From Patella vulgata (Eukaryota > Mollusca > Gastropoda > Patellidae): 64,000 nucleotides of DNA. The notes beneath the pieces are model-generated. The model had not been told where the DNA came from and searched no databases. It was given only the letters and a program-made list of their open reading frames with translations. The stretch is taken from NCBI RefSeq assembly GCF_932274485.2, contig NC_065882.2, forward strand, positions 9,903,390 through 9,967,389, in the 5' to 3' direction. Of the stretch, positions 54,440 through 64,000 are shown in pieces. A program made the translations under genes and the position numbers. Numbering within the stretch: position 1 is the stretch's first letter; each line of letters starts with the position of its first letter.

Positions 54440-54930
54440 TAGCTTCCAATTCCATTTCTGAATTTGTACATTTCTAGAAAATTCCTAAAGCATTTATAAG
54501 CATTTATATCCCTTGTTTTAATAATAATTATTTTCACTTAGCTTTCACATTTGAATTTGTAAAAGCAATTACATGTATCATAGTTACCTAACTTAAAATA
54601 TCCTAGATGCTATAATAATCCATTTTCACTTAGTTTTCGCATTTGAATTTGTATACATTTCTAGAAAATCCTGTAAGCAATTGTTTAATTCAAGTTAAAA
54701 TAATTATTTTCACTTAGCTTTCGCATTTGAATTTGTAAAAGCAATTATCATAGTTACCTAACTTAAAAATATCCTATGCTTTAATAATTCATTTCCACAT
54801 TTGAATTTGTATACATTTCTAGAAAATCCTTTAAGCAATCATCCAATTCCAGTTAAAATATCCTACATGTATGCTTTAATGATTACTTTTTGCTTAGCGT
54901 CCGTGTTTGAATTTGTACACTTCTGCAAAG
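54440..54930. repeat. Irregular tandem repeat, period about 75-108 bp
   Basis: TTTGAATTTGTA recurs at about 54460, 54552, 54645, 54727, 54802 and 54910, with alternating continuations ACATTTCTAGAAAATCC and AAAGCAATTA, and CTTAGCTTTCGCA before it. Units alternate in type, giving a higher-order pattern. Confidence 0.85.
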
Positions 54931-55157
54931 TCCCCAAAGCAATTATCTGATTTTCTGGTTGCAATCATGACACAATCCATTTAAAACATATAAATCAGAA
55001 GCTTAAAAAACTCTTTTCTTAATGTTAGGTTATCAGGACTGTCATTTATTCTAAAGGTCAAATCACATAATTTAAAAACAACAGTGCTTGTTTTATTCTT
55101 TATAAAAGACAACATCAAGCAAATGTAAGCCAAAATACTGTTTTAATTTTGAGGTTG

Positions 55158-55498
55158 ATTTATGTCCTATAAGTAAATTATTTCTACGTCCTATAAGTAT
55201 ATTATTTCTACATCCTATAATTAAATTATTTCTACGTCCTAAAAGTAAAATTTTTCTACGTCCTAAAAGTAAATTTTTTCTAAGTAAATTATTTCTACAT
55301 CCTAAAAGTAAATTATTTCTACGTCCTAAAAGAAAATTTTTTCTTAGTCCTACGTCCTAAAAGTAAATTTTTTCTAAGTAAATTATTTCTACATCCTAAA
55401 AGTAAATTATTTCTACGTCTTAAAAGTAAATTTGTTCTACGTCTTAAAAGTAAATTTTTTCTAAATCCTACGTCCTAAAAGTAAATTTTTTCATAAAA
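55158..55498. repeat. 24-bp minisatellite
   Basis: About 14 copies of a unit close to CTACGTCCTAAAAGTAAATT plus a T-rich spacer. A shorter AAGTAAATTATTTCTACATC variant alternates with it, giving a two-level pattern. Confidence 0.95.
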
Positions 55499-55892
55499 TA
55501 TTAGGAAGTCTGTATTATTCATATTCTAACCTTGGTATCTTAACCATAAATACATGTAGATTTAAGATCACAATAAAAAACATAATTTATTGTTAAAGGC
55601 ATAGAAATGGTCTTGAACACAAGAGTAAAACCATATGAAATGTTTTATTAATCTTTGAGACCATGCACCATCATAACCTTACATGTAATATTACAGGAAG
55701 ACAGCTTCATCAAAACATGAAATATTATGAATGATATTGCCATCGAAAGATAATGAAACCATTAAAATGCCTGAAAGACTATGTAAGTGATATATCAAAT
55801 ATCATGTTAAAACCTTATAACATATAAAGAGTTCTGATACATCTACATGTCTATACACATTGTAAACAAAGGGATAGTTTTATCACTTGGTA

Positions 55893-56083
55893 TCTATACT
55901 AATATTTGTATTTGTCGTTTGTCTGTCTGTTCGGGGTTCGCGGCTACACTAGGTCTGCCCCGAGTCTGAAATTTGGAGTAAAGGGGTAGCTCGGACCGGG
56001 GAGTAACAAAGGCCAGGTGGCGTTAGTCTGCCACTTCCGGTTTCGGGGTTATGACCCCCGAGCGAAGCCGGGCATTCTTCTAG
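55893..56083 (+). mobile_element. Short Helitron with intact ends
   Basis: 191 bp starting TCTATACTAATATTTG after an A, and ending CTAG before a T, as Helitrons do. A hairpin (CCCGAGCGAAGCCGGG) lies 10 bases before the 3' end. No coding capacity. A diverged copy is at 41069-41235. Confidence 0.9.
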
Positions 56084-56157
56084 TAATACATATAATTATT
56101 TAAAATGATGGCTTGCATGTACTCTACTTAACATGAAACTAAAAGGTTTCGTGAAGA

Positions 56158-56330
56158 GACCAAGACACTGGCTCGCTAGCCTGGAGGTTGTGGGTTCATG
56201 TTGGCCGAGAAAATTCATTAGGTTTTCCCAAGGTGGTTTCCCCTTGTCAGTGATGCATGACGGAGGCCTGACAAGGACAGCTGTCTAGTCATTCAGATGG
56301 GATGAAAAACAGAGGTCCTGTGTACATATT
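56158..56330 (+). mobile_element. SINE B head half
   Basis: ACTGGCTCGCTAGCCTGGAG, GTTTCCCCTTGTCAGTGATG and CAGCTGTCTAGTCATTCAGA; stops at GTCCTGTGTACATATT. Confidence 0.85.
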
Positions 56331-56476
56331 ATTGACGCTAGTTCGTGAAGCTGACAAACGACTTTTGGTGACCTAATTCGGGCCTCTATTAACCCCAACT
56401 AAAAATGTCTGACAAACAAAATTTTGAAATAGCATCACTGGTTACACACCTTTTCCATTCCCATCTCTATAAAATT

Positions 56477-56886
56477 CAATCTGATTAAAACACAGATCCT
56501 ATTTTGTTTTGTTTTTTATAATCCCAAATTTTTGTTTTACTTCACACCACTAGGATCTGGAAGAGTTGTAATATAACTCACTTTCTGTTTTATATGAGGG
56601 AGTAGCCAATGAAATTGTCAGTTGTGGCGAGTTCTTGGCATGCGGTACACGGAACTGTGGGTAAACATTTGCAGCGAAGACAAAGCAAAAGTTGTATTTC
56701 CAAATACATGGACCCACTTGAAACATCAACAATGATTATTGGTTAATCAAATGTCATGACGCCATAGGGTTCAAAAGCTGATTATACGACCCGATGCAAC
56801 CTTCCCTTACAACCAGTCAGATCTTCATGTAGTATAGAAGTACAAAAAAACGAAATGGAATATAGATCTGTATTTTAATCAGATTG
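56477..56886. mobile_element. CAATCTG-ended MITE (family D), complete copy
   Basis: Ends CAATCTGATTAAAACACAGA and GATCTGTATTTTAATCAGAT(TG). Inner block GGTTAATCAAATGTCATGAC corresponds to GTCAGACATTTGATTAACCA in the 18443 copy. Possible duplication TATAAAATT/TATACAAATT. Confidence 0.82.
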
Positions 56887-57227
56887 TATACAAATTATGA
56901 ATACCTAAACAGCATTGAATCACTGCCAATCATTAAGTGATAAACATTTAACTTGATAAACATGTCTTCTACTGTTGAATCTCATCAGTTCATTAGTCTG
57001 CTAACTGGATATTTTTTCTTGACATTCAGACGTGACAATTGAGCTACTGTTGTGTTGTTGTTGGGATAACACTCTTCAAAAAATTGCCAGAGGCTCTGCC
57101 ACTTCAAGTACAACCAACATGAAACTTAGCAGGCTTGTTCTTTGAACAATTGTACATCAATTAACAGACTTTTATTTTTGATATGTCACAATTCCAACAT
57201 GGCTGCAATTAGGTTTAGGGCACATAA

Positions 57228-57350
57228 TTATTGCTGGGGTTCGTGGGTTAGGCAGAGGTCTTGGGTTAGGGTTAGTGCAAGACCTGTTTACATCTTGTGA
57301 CCTTGTTGAAATCTGCAGGTGGCCTTAATATTTAGATCTAACCATGCCTG
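57228..57350. mobile_element. Partial copy of the 23402 foldback MITE
   Basis: TTGGGTTAGGGTTAG, CTTGTGACCTTGTTGAAATC, GCAGGTGGCCTTAATATTTA, AGATCTAACCAT: the right arm of the element. Confidence 0.7.
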
Positions 57351-58017
57351 TACTTGTTGACTTGCAGTATAAATTTGAACTTAAAAAAGGGGTCATTTTA
57401 AAAGAAGTTGTTCTTTTTATTTATTTTATTTTTATTACTCGTTAAACTGTTAACTGTTGCCCACACAAAATTATCAACCAAGACGGACTGTCATCTTACA
57501 AAATAAATCAACATATCAAATACAATCAAATCAACAAGATTATTTGAGACTGAAGCCAAAGAGAGAGAGCGCCACTTCAATCAAGCCAAAAATAAATGAT
57601 ATGCTATTTGTAAAGGGATTGTGTCTCTTATTGAAATAAAACTTTAGATCAACTCAATTCCTCTTTTTAAATCAATTGCTCGGAGTGATAAAAAAAAAAA
57701 AAATCTAACTTATCTGTACAATTCTGTATAGATTATTAGACATCGAGGACAAGAACAAACTGTGGTATTGCGTATATAAGCTTGGAATAACTGTAAGTTC
57801 TACCATTGATCTTATATATCAATCTCTTCACTTCTATTGTACACTCTACTCCAGGCTAAAATTCCTGTTTATCTTGGTCTTCTAATAGACATGCCCTATT
57901 CCTTACTGAGAGACAAACCAGTTACAGTGTTTTTCTTCTCTCTATTTACAGTCGGAGTTACATATTGGTTAGTTTAACTCATGCCACAGTATTTGTGTGG
58001 TTAACACACTGGTAAAT

Positions 58018-58978
58018 GAAATATAATGGGGTTTAGCGTCCTATTTTTCTGGTCCGACTCGTCTAAAGAAGACGGGCTGATGCCATAGAGTGAGCTATGA
58101 GATAAATTTTGCTTGGACAGTGGCGTTACGACCTACTCTTATATCAAATTCCAACTTCAAAGGGAACTTTTATGTGCATGACAATGTGTACACGGGGACC
58201 TTGGTTTTTTGTCCCATCCAAACGACTATATGCTGTCCCTTGCCAGGCCCTTGTCCTCCACAACTGTCCTAATGTTCTGCCCTGACTTGGCTAATGAAGA
58301 CAGGCTTACGCCATACAGTGTGCTCTGAGGGAAATTTTGCCTGGATAGTGGGCACTAGGGCCTACTCTTATATGAATTCCAACTGCTAAGGGATCTTTTA
58401 CATGCATGGCAATGTGTACACAGGACCTCGGTTCTTCGTCCCATCTGAACGACTATATATTGTCCCTTGCCAGGCCTTCTGTCCTACTCCGACTGGACTA
58501 ATGAAGACTAGCTTACACCATACAGTGACCTATATGGAGGAAATTTTGCCAATGTGTAGCTTACGCAGGACCACGTTTTTTAATCCCAACTGAATCATGT
58601 GTTAGTCCCAAAATGACCTAGTTTGTGTCGAGTGGACGTTAAACCCCATTTCTCTCCGTCTCTCTTTGGCTTACGCAGTATCTTGGTTTTCATCCCATCT
58701 GAACCATGTGTTAGTCCCAAAAAGACCTTGTTTGTGTCGAATGGACGTTAAACCCCATTTCTCTAGCTTATGCAGTACCTCGGTTTTCATCCCATCTGAA
58801 CAACTGAACACTGTTCCTAACCAGGTCCACCATCTTACACCACTGACAATGGCAAACCAAGCCGGAAAATTCTGAGGAACTTTCTTAGCCAGCATTGGAA
58901 ACGTACCCGGGACATCCTGGTTAGTAAGCCAGCTAGTTCGTTACACACTCGAGTCACAATGGCTCCCTGGCCTGGTTA
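58018..58978 (-). mobile_element. SINE B cluster with repeated internal segments and two SINE A tails
   Basis: A SINE B tail at 58018 and a SINE B head at 58978 (minus strand) enclose several repeats of the SINE B interior (CTAATGAAGAC blocks at about 58065, 58289, 58499). Two SINE A tails in the opposite, plus, orientation (ending at about 58663 and 58765) are each preceded by TCCCATCTGAA- or TCCCAACTGAA-type SINE B sequence, suggesting insertion followed by tandem duplication of about 105 bp. Confidence 0.75.
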
Positions 58979-59339
58979 AGAAGAAGATTATGTAAGGTTA
59001 TACTTGTATCAGAATTCAAACTGTGCTCTATGATAAAATGTAAATCCAGTCAGCTTTTGTCACCAAATTTACATAAATTCGAAATCATCTGATTCATAGA
59101 AAACAGTATGGTAATCTTTCACTTCGAAGACAAGACGATTATATTTTCTAACATTAATTTGACTTAAGACTTGATATTTTTCTAGGAAAAGGCCCCAAGA
59201 CTCTCGTTAGTTTCTGTGACAGAGTAAAATACGCTGTGTATAATAATAACAGTTGATTTAACTTACAAAACCGTGTTTGTGTGGGCATTAGACATATGAC
59301 AAAGATTGGTATTATAATGGTGATAAATTAGTGAATTGT

Positions 59340-59920
59340 ATTTCATTCTTTCAATAATTCATTTGTTTATTATTCATTCATCCAATTACTTCTTGATCGA
59401 ATGCGACAAAAAACGATCCCCAGACAGTTATAAATTAAAATAAGAGTAGGCAGATTTACTTCATTTTTAAAATGAGATATATGCGAAAGATTCATCTGTT
59501 TTCAAAACCATTTTAGAATATTACAAAAGGCTGTTCAGTCAACATGTGCATTTGACGCCATCTCATCAAATTTAAAAATGTATTTTTCCACAGTATAAGT
59601 TGATGCATTTATAAAGGCTAAAACTACACGCAAGCAAATTATTTTTATGTTTCTATTAATCCTTCATTATTAATTTGACCTTTAGCTACTAATCTAATGA
59701 CAGATGGCCGACAGCTGACATCTTTAATTATTATTAGTAAGGTTAATTGGTCTATTGTTAATTCCTAAGATAACATATTATTATGAACATTGATTTGTGC
59801 GTTCAGAAAGGCTGGGATATCACTTCGGGGCAAGCGGACATTAAATAAAGCTATTTCACACACATTCATAAAGTATTCTAGGTTTCATCAAGTTTCCAGG
59901 ACAGTTACTCTACTTGAAGT
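59340..59920. repeat. Old repeat, partner of 50560-50910, with a third SINE-like tail
   Basis: Shares blocks with 50560-50910. At 59812-59865 GGGATATCACTTCGGGGCAA and ATTAAATAAAGCTATTTCAC match the piece at 24284-24335. Confidence 0.5.
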
Positions 59921-59957
59921 TATACAAGATATATCTGAGTGGTTAAAAAAATGAACT

Positions 59958-60155
59958 CAAAATGAAATGAAATGAGGTTTAATGTCTTATATTTCCACGT
60001 CAAAAAAGCTAATAAATACCAAAATAAATGTACCCTGATGTCTCTAGACATCAGCATTTCCGCCTGTCTAATTCCAACTGCCAAGGGTTCTTTTACTTGC
60101 CAAAGAATCATTTATCTTTTTGTCCCCATCGGAATAACTAGACATTGACTCTCCA
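59958..60155 (-). mobile_element. Degenerate SINE B
   Basis: GAAATGAAATGAGGTTTAATG tail (shortened), then TAATTCCAACTGCCAAGGG. Head missing. Confidence 0.65.
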
Positions 60156-60561
60156 TCCTGTAGGTTGACTAAACTGTGAACAAACAGATGTCAGCATTTA
60201 CAACAAGCCCTATATTTGCAACACACTACTTTAGACTGTTACCCAAAACCACTTAAGTTGGCAAAACAACTCGATTAAATGAACAAACTTTATTCCAAGC
60301 AAAAGATAATTTAACTGGCGAGAAACACTCTGTCAACAATTACACCTACACATGCTTGCCAAATCTGAAACCTGAATATTTCTTAAATGAAAAATCAACA
60401 AATTCTGACGAACAAAAATATTAGTTGTTTTTTAATTAAAGTTTATTCTTCATGATGTTAATGAGAAGTTGTTGATATTGTATTCCTCTAATGTTGACTT
60501 TTATCATCTTCAAATTTCATTTACGGAAATTGCTATCTGATACGCTGGACAGACGATTAAG

Positions 60562-60937
60562 TTAAACATACATTATGCAAGAGCTAAATCTGCCTATTGC
60601 AGGTCTTTTTTTTAGGCCTGAACTGTTATCTAAATTATTAATTAGATATTAATTAACTTACCAGACCGTAATCAACTCTCAATGTTTATAGGATTTGGTT
60701 CCGATTTGCTGTTCGACTTCCATTCATGATTTAATCATGAAATGGATAATCGAGACTATGTTTTTTATCGTACCGACTTTAGTAATGATGATCGAGGCCA
60801 GGCCGAAAATTCAATCTCGGTTCAGAGTGATCAATTTGACTGAAATTTTCAGCAAATTCCCTTGACTTTAACTAGTTTTTAACTATTATAGTGAGAACTG
60901 CCAGTTCTTTATCTAATCTTCCATAATGTATCTTTAA
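60562..60937 (-). mobile_element. TTAA-flanked MITE (family C), full copy
   Basis: TTAAACATACATTATGCAAG at one end, CCATAATGTATCTTTAA at the other, TTAA at 60562-60565 and 60934-60937. Inverted relative to the copy at 6222. Confidence 0.87.
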
Positions 60938-61004
60938 GCTAGTTTAAAAGTACCAGTGACCATTCACACATTAAGCCAGGCAGTTTAACGGTTCTGACAA
61001 TTAT

Positions 61005-61195
61005 AGTTCAATTTTATTCCAATAGTTTGCTTGTGCATAGGGGTCTCTAGCAGTGGGAGGAAACCAGAGGACCTAGGGAAAACCCATGAGGTTGGACAGG
61101 CAACCCCACTCCTTGTCACATACATGTGGGGAGTGGAAACCACACCACTTCACTTATTGACAGACCTTATGATTTAACATGCACGCTTTAAACCA
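61005..61195 (-). mobile_element. Degenerate SINE A without tail
   Basis: CAATTTTATTCCAATAGTTT, GTGGGAGGAAACCAGAGGAC, CCCATGAGGTTGGACAGGCA; tail block absent and head diverged. Confidence 0.75.
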
Positions 61196-62990
61196 GAAAA
61201 TAAAAAAATAGCCTTATTCTAAGTACTAGATGTGTTAGTGTCCTACCTGTTGTGTAAATTATCCATTAAATCCTATTTTACTTGTCCAAAGGGTTCAAAA
61301 ATATTTTTAAATCCAAGTCACATTTGAAAAGCTTTACGTCAGGCTTTTCAAATCATTTAGTTGAATTTATCCAATTTTTTAAATTAGGTGTGTTAAGATG
61401 AAATTTGTATCATCAATTAATTGGAATATTGTAAAATAGTACAATTTGTTGACCAGAATAAAGATTGGGACATATTATTCAGTTACAACAAGAGTGGTAT
61501 TGAGCCTTTAAACTGGTTTATTTACTCCAACTTTGCATTTCAGCTAGGAGAATACATGTAACTGCTGGTGTTTTTAAAGCAGCTTAACTAAGTTAACCAT
61601 CTGAACAGCATATAATTTATCATCCTCAAGGTTTCTAAATTGCTTATGTTGATACAAGAGATGCTTTAGCAAACATTCAACAAACTTCTCTTTACCCCAA
61701 AAAGCCAAAAAAACTAGCCTTACATTAAAACCAGAGTTTCAACCAAATTGATCTGCGTGTGCTATAAAACCTGTTTATAACTCAAGTCATCTCAAGAGAT
61801 TTCATTAGACATTGTTACTTGGGGGGGAAAACATGTCAAATAACCTTGGTTTGAGGAAGATATTAAAACTCAAATTTGCCAGGAATTCATTAAACCTACA
61901 AGGTCTATGCTCAACCACAACACACAGATCTGTCCAAACAGTTGAACAATTTGCATTTTCAATAAAATTGAACAAAATTCTCCTGAGATTTATAGATATT
62001 GACAACACATAAGGTTTTAAATTTTTACGCAACTGAGATCTAGACTTCAACAAATTCTGTGGCTTTCAACCTTCATTGGTGTAAGTATGTAACCCCTTAT
62101 TAATTGCCCTCAGTGAAAATCTTACATAGAACGACCGGCCACTTGACGATAATTAGAGAAATACGAGCATGTTTCACAATATTTTTGAACAACTACGGTG
62201 GAAAATTGCCCATTAGGGTGCAGACCAAGACGCACGCTTTCGTTACAATGATGAGAAAATAATGTAATTCTAAAGCCCTGTCTAATAATTACACGCTGAG
62301 TGTAAATCAGATATATAAATGTCAGGCTAAAATATAAATATCATAGGCTGTAACTAAAGGCATATGAAATAGATTGACATTAAAAAAGAAACTTATCGCT
62401 TTATTTGTGAATCCAATCAATTTAATATGGGAAGTTAAATTATAATATTTGCTTCACCTATAACATAAATAAATCGGTACATACTCATTTACAATATTAA
62501 TTTGGTGTCATCTGCTGATTTCCCCAGACATGTGGAGATTACTTTTGAAATTAAAGGGACTATCCCCGATTTGAACAGAGTCTCAAAAATAAAAGTCTGG
62601 GTATGTGTGAAATTTAAGCGCTAAAATATAGAGGAATGATGCATTTACTCTGTCTCAAAATATTGAGTCGTTTGGACGTGAACGTAATCCTTTTAAGATA
62701 TTGGCTCAATTTTTTCGTTGGGTGACCTGATAATCGATTCCGTGTACACTGTATAGTGAATGACCCATGTGCTGTACTTGATAATGAAAGGTAAATTTCA
62801 CCTACACATTATTTTTATAAAATGAAAGGTAAATTTCATCGACACATTATTTTCATAAAATAAAAGTCTGGTTTTATCCAGTCACTGCATAATACAGCGT
62901 GGGACGCTGGTTTCCATTTCCAGATGAAGACTGACAGGTTTAAGTTGTCTGAAAACGTATCGCATATATTGAGTTAGTTGCTCGGCCCTA
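61196..62990. other. No recognised feature
   Basis: AT-rich; overlapping open frames at 61805-62053 on both strands have no recognisable domain. A short duplication of AATGAAAGGTAAATTTCA occurs at 62784 and 62822. Confidence 0.45.
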
Positions 62991-62994
62991 AGGT

Positions 62995-63292
62995 AGAGGA
63001 TTTTAAAAATCATTTAAAATAACCAAAAATCATCTAATTTGTACCTATGTCCAGTTTAAAGCTGTCTGATTAATTTTGACAACGAGTGTTCAATTTCCAA
63101 GTATTTAATTTCCTGACCACTGTTCAAAAATTAATCATTATACACCAATAATCAATTGGGTTGTTTATTCTTTTTTTTTTAACAGTGATCGAGAGATTGG
63201 ACACTCATTATCAAAATTAAACTGGACACAAGTACAAATTAGATGATTTTTGGTGATTTGAAATGATTTTTATAAATTTTTAAACAAAGATA
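62995..63292. mobile_element. Foldback element with arms of about 95 bp
   Basis: Left AAAATCATCTAATTTGTACC, ATGTCCAGTTTAAAGC and right AGTTTAATTTTGATAATGAG-type sequence (complement of TAAACTGGACACAAGTACAA) are inverted copies with a T-rich centre. A one-arm copy is at about 50020-50130. Confidence 0.75.
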
Positions 63293-63299
63293 TAATATT

Positions 63300-63508
63300 A
63301 AGTGCACGCCAATGTGTACACGGGACCTCGGTTTTTCATCCAATCCGACTAGACAGCTGTCCTTGTCGGGCCCCCCTTCCTGCAAAACTGACAAGGAAGA
63401 ACCGAGCTGGAAAATCTGGATGAATTTTCTCGGCCAATGCAGGGATTGACCACCTGACCTCCAGACTAGTGTGCCAGTGTCTTTCCCACTTTGCCACCGT
63501 GACCCCCT
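63300..63508 (-). mobile_element. SINE B head and body, 3' part missing
   Basis: GCACGCCAATGTGTACACGG, CTGACAAGGAAGAACCGAGC and head TTGCCACCGTGACCCCC. The open frame over it is simply SINE sequence. Confidence 0.85.
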
Positions 63509-63659
63509 ACAAGAAATAAAGAAGGTAACAAAAGAAGGTACCGGTAACAAGAACTTTTGTTAGAATTGATTGATTTAAATAATTTCTGGATCAACATGAC
63601 GTTTGGTAATGCTACTTTATTTAGTGAATATCAGTAGTCTGCAAGTCTATACTGTGTGT

Positions 63660-63999
63660 TTAAACATACATTATGGGAGATTAGATAAAGAGCTGGCAGT
63701 TCTCCTCACTATAATAGTTAAAAACTATATAACGTAAACTGTGAATTTAGCGATTGAAATTTGGGCCTAGCCTCGATCATCATTACTGAAATCGGTACGA
63801 TAAAAAACATAAGATTCGATTATCCATTTTTTTATTTAATCATGAATGAGCGTTGAGCAGCAGATCAGATTCTAATCCAGTAAATATCGCAGGCTTGTGA
63901 TGACATCGAGAGTTGATTATGGTCTGGATAAGTTAACATTTCAGGCCTTAAGAAAGACATGCAATAGGCAGATTTAGCTCTTACATAATGTATGTTTAA
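63660..63999 (+). mobile_element. TTAA-flanked MITE (family C), perfect ends
   Basis: Terminal 16 bp TTAAACATACATTATG and CATAATGTATGTTTAA are exact complements including the TTAA at each side (63660-63663, 63996-63999). The best-defined member for setting the family boundaries. Confidence 0.92.
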
Positions 64000-64000
64000 T

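Noticed and set aside
55158-55498. CRISPR array
   Set aside because: Units are contiguous without unique spacers, in an animal intron-rich context; it is a minisatellite.
61805-62053. Overlapping frames on both strands
   Set aside because: Mutual antisense openness in AT-rich DNA without any motif.

Overview
This is an AT-rich stretch of a large-intron animal genome. It is probably a lophotrochozoan and most likely a mollusc. That assignment is an inference from the style of the host gene, the tRNA-derived SINEs, the Helitron and the foldback elements; no species marker was seen. The only host gene recognised with confidence lies on the minus strand: the central part of a multi-PDZ scaffold of the MPDZ (MUPP1)/PATJ type. 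Seven exons with matching splice phases (34067-33800, 6088-5954, 5122-4727, 4203-4059, 3622-3531, 2671-2536, 1691-1578) encode the second half of the first PDZ domain, complete second and third PDZ domains, and the acidic linker that follows. The gene runs off both ends of what can be seen: the exon for the first half of PDZ1 (and any L27 domain) was not found in the 30 kb upstream of 34067, and the PDZ4 exons lie beyond position 1.

Layout. 1-1577 is intron with a TTAA-flanked element. 1578-6088 is a compact block of six exons with short repeat-bearing introns. 6089-33799 is a 27.7 kb intron filled with repeats, including a satellite array at 21.6-22.5 kb. 33800-34067 is the PDZ1 exon. 34068-64000 is either the continuing 5' intron or flanking DNA; it is also repeat-rich and holds a 5'-truncated LINE (about 51040-52012) and two small unassigned exon-like segments on the minus strand (53310-53413 and 52110-52157).

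Most of the rest is transposable elements. Two tRNA-derived SINE families dominate with roughly 50 copies. SINE A is about 275 bp with a (TC)n tail; SINE B is about 367 bp with an (ATTTC)n tail. They differ in head and body but share their last bases (GTTAAACCCCATTTC), which suggests they use the same LINE partner. Many copies have clear target-site duplications, and several nested insertions give relative ages. DNA elements include three hAT-type insertions, two long-TIR elements with 9-10 bp target duplications (Mutator-like size), a TTAA-flanked MITE family with at least five near-complete copies, a CAATCTG-ended MITE, a CTTTAAAG-ended element, several foldback MITEs and two small Helitrons.

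The most unusual observation is at the PDZ2 exon (5954-6088). Both of its splice edges have been copied outwards: the acceptor edge is in a 53-bp tandem array and the donor edge in a tandem duplicate that was later split by a hAT MITE. Other points worth a second look are a perfect 27-bp intronic hairpin, a coding microsatellite in the PDZ2-PDZ3 linker, three RFX X-box-like palindromes in about 1 kb, and the two unassigned exons.
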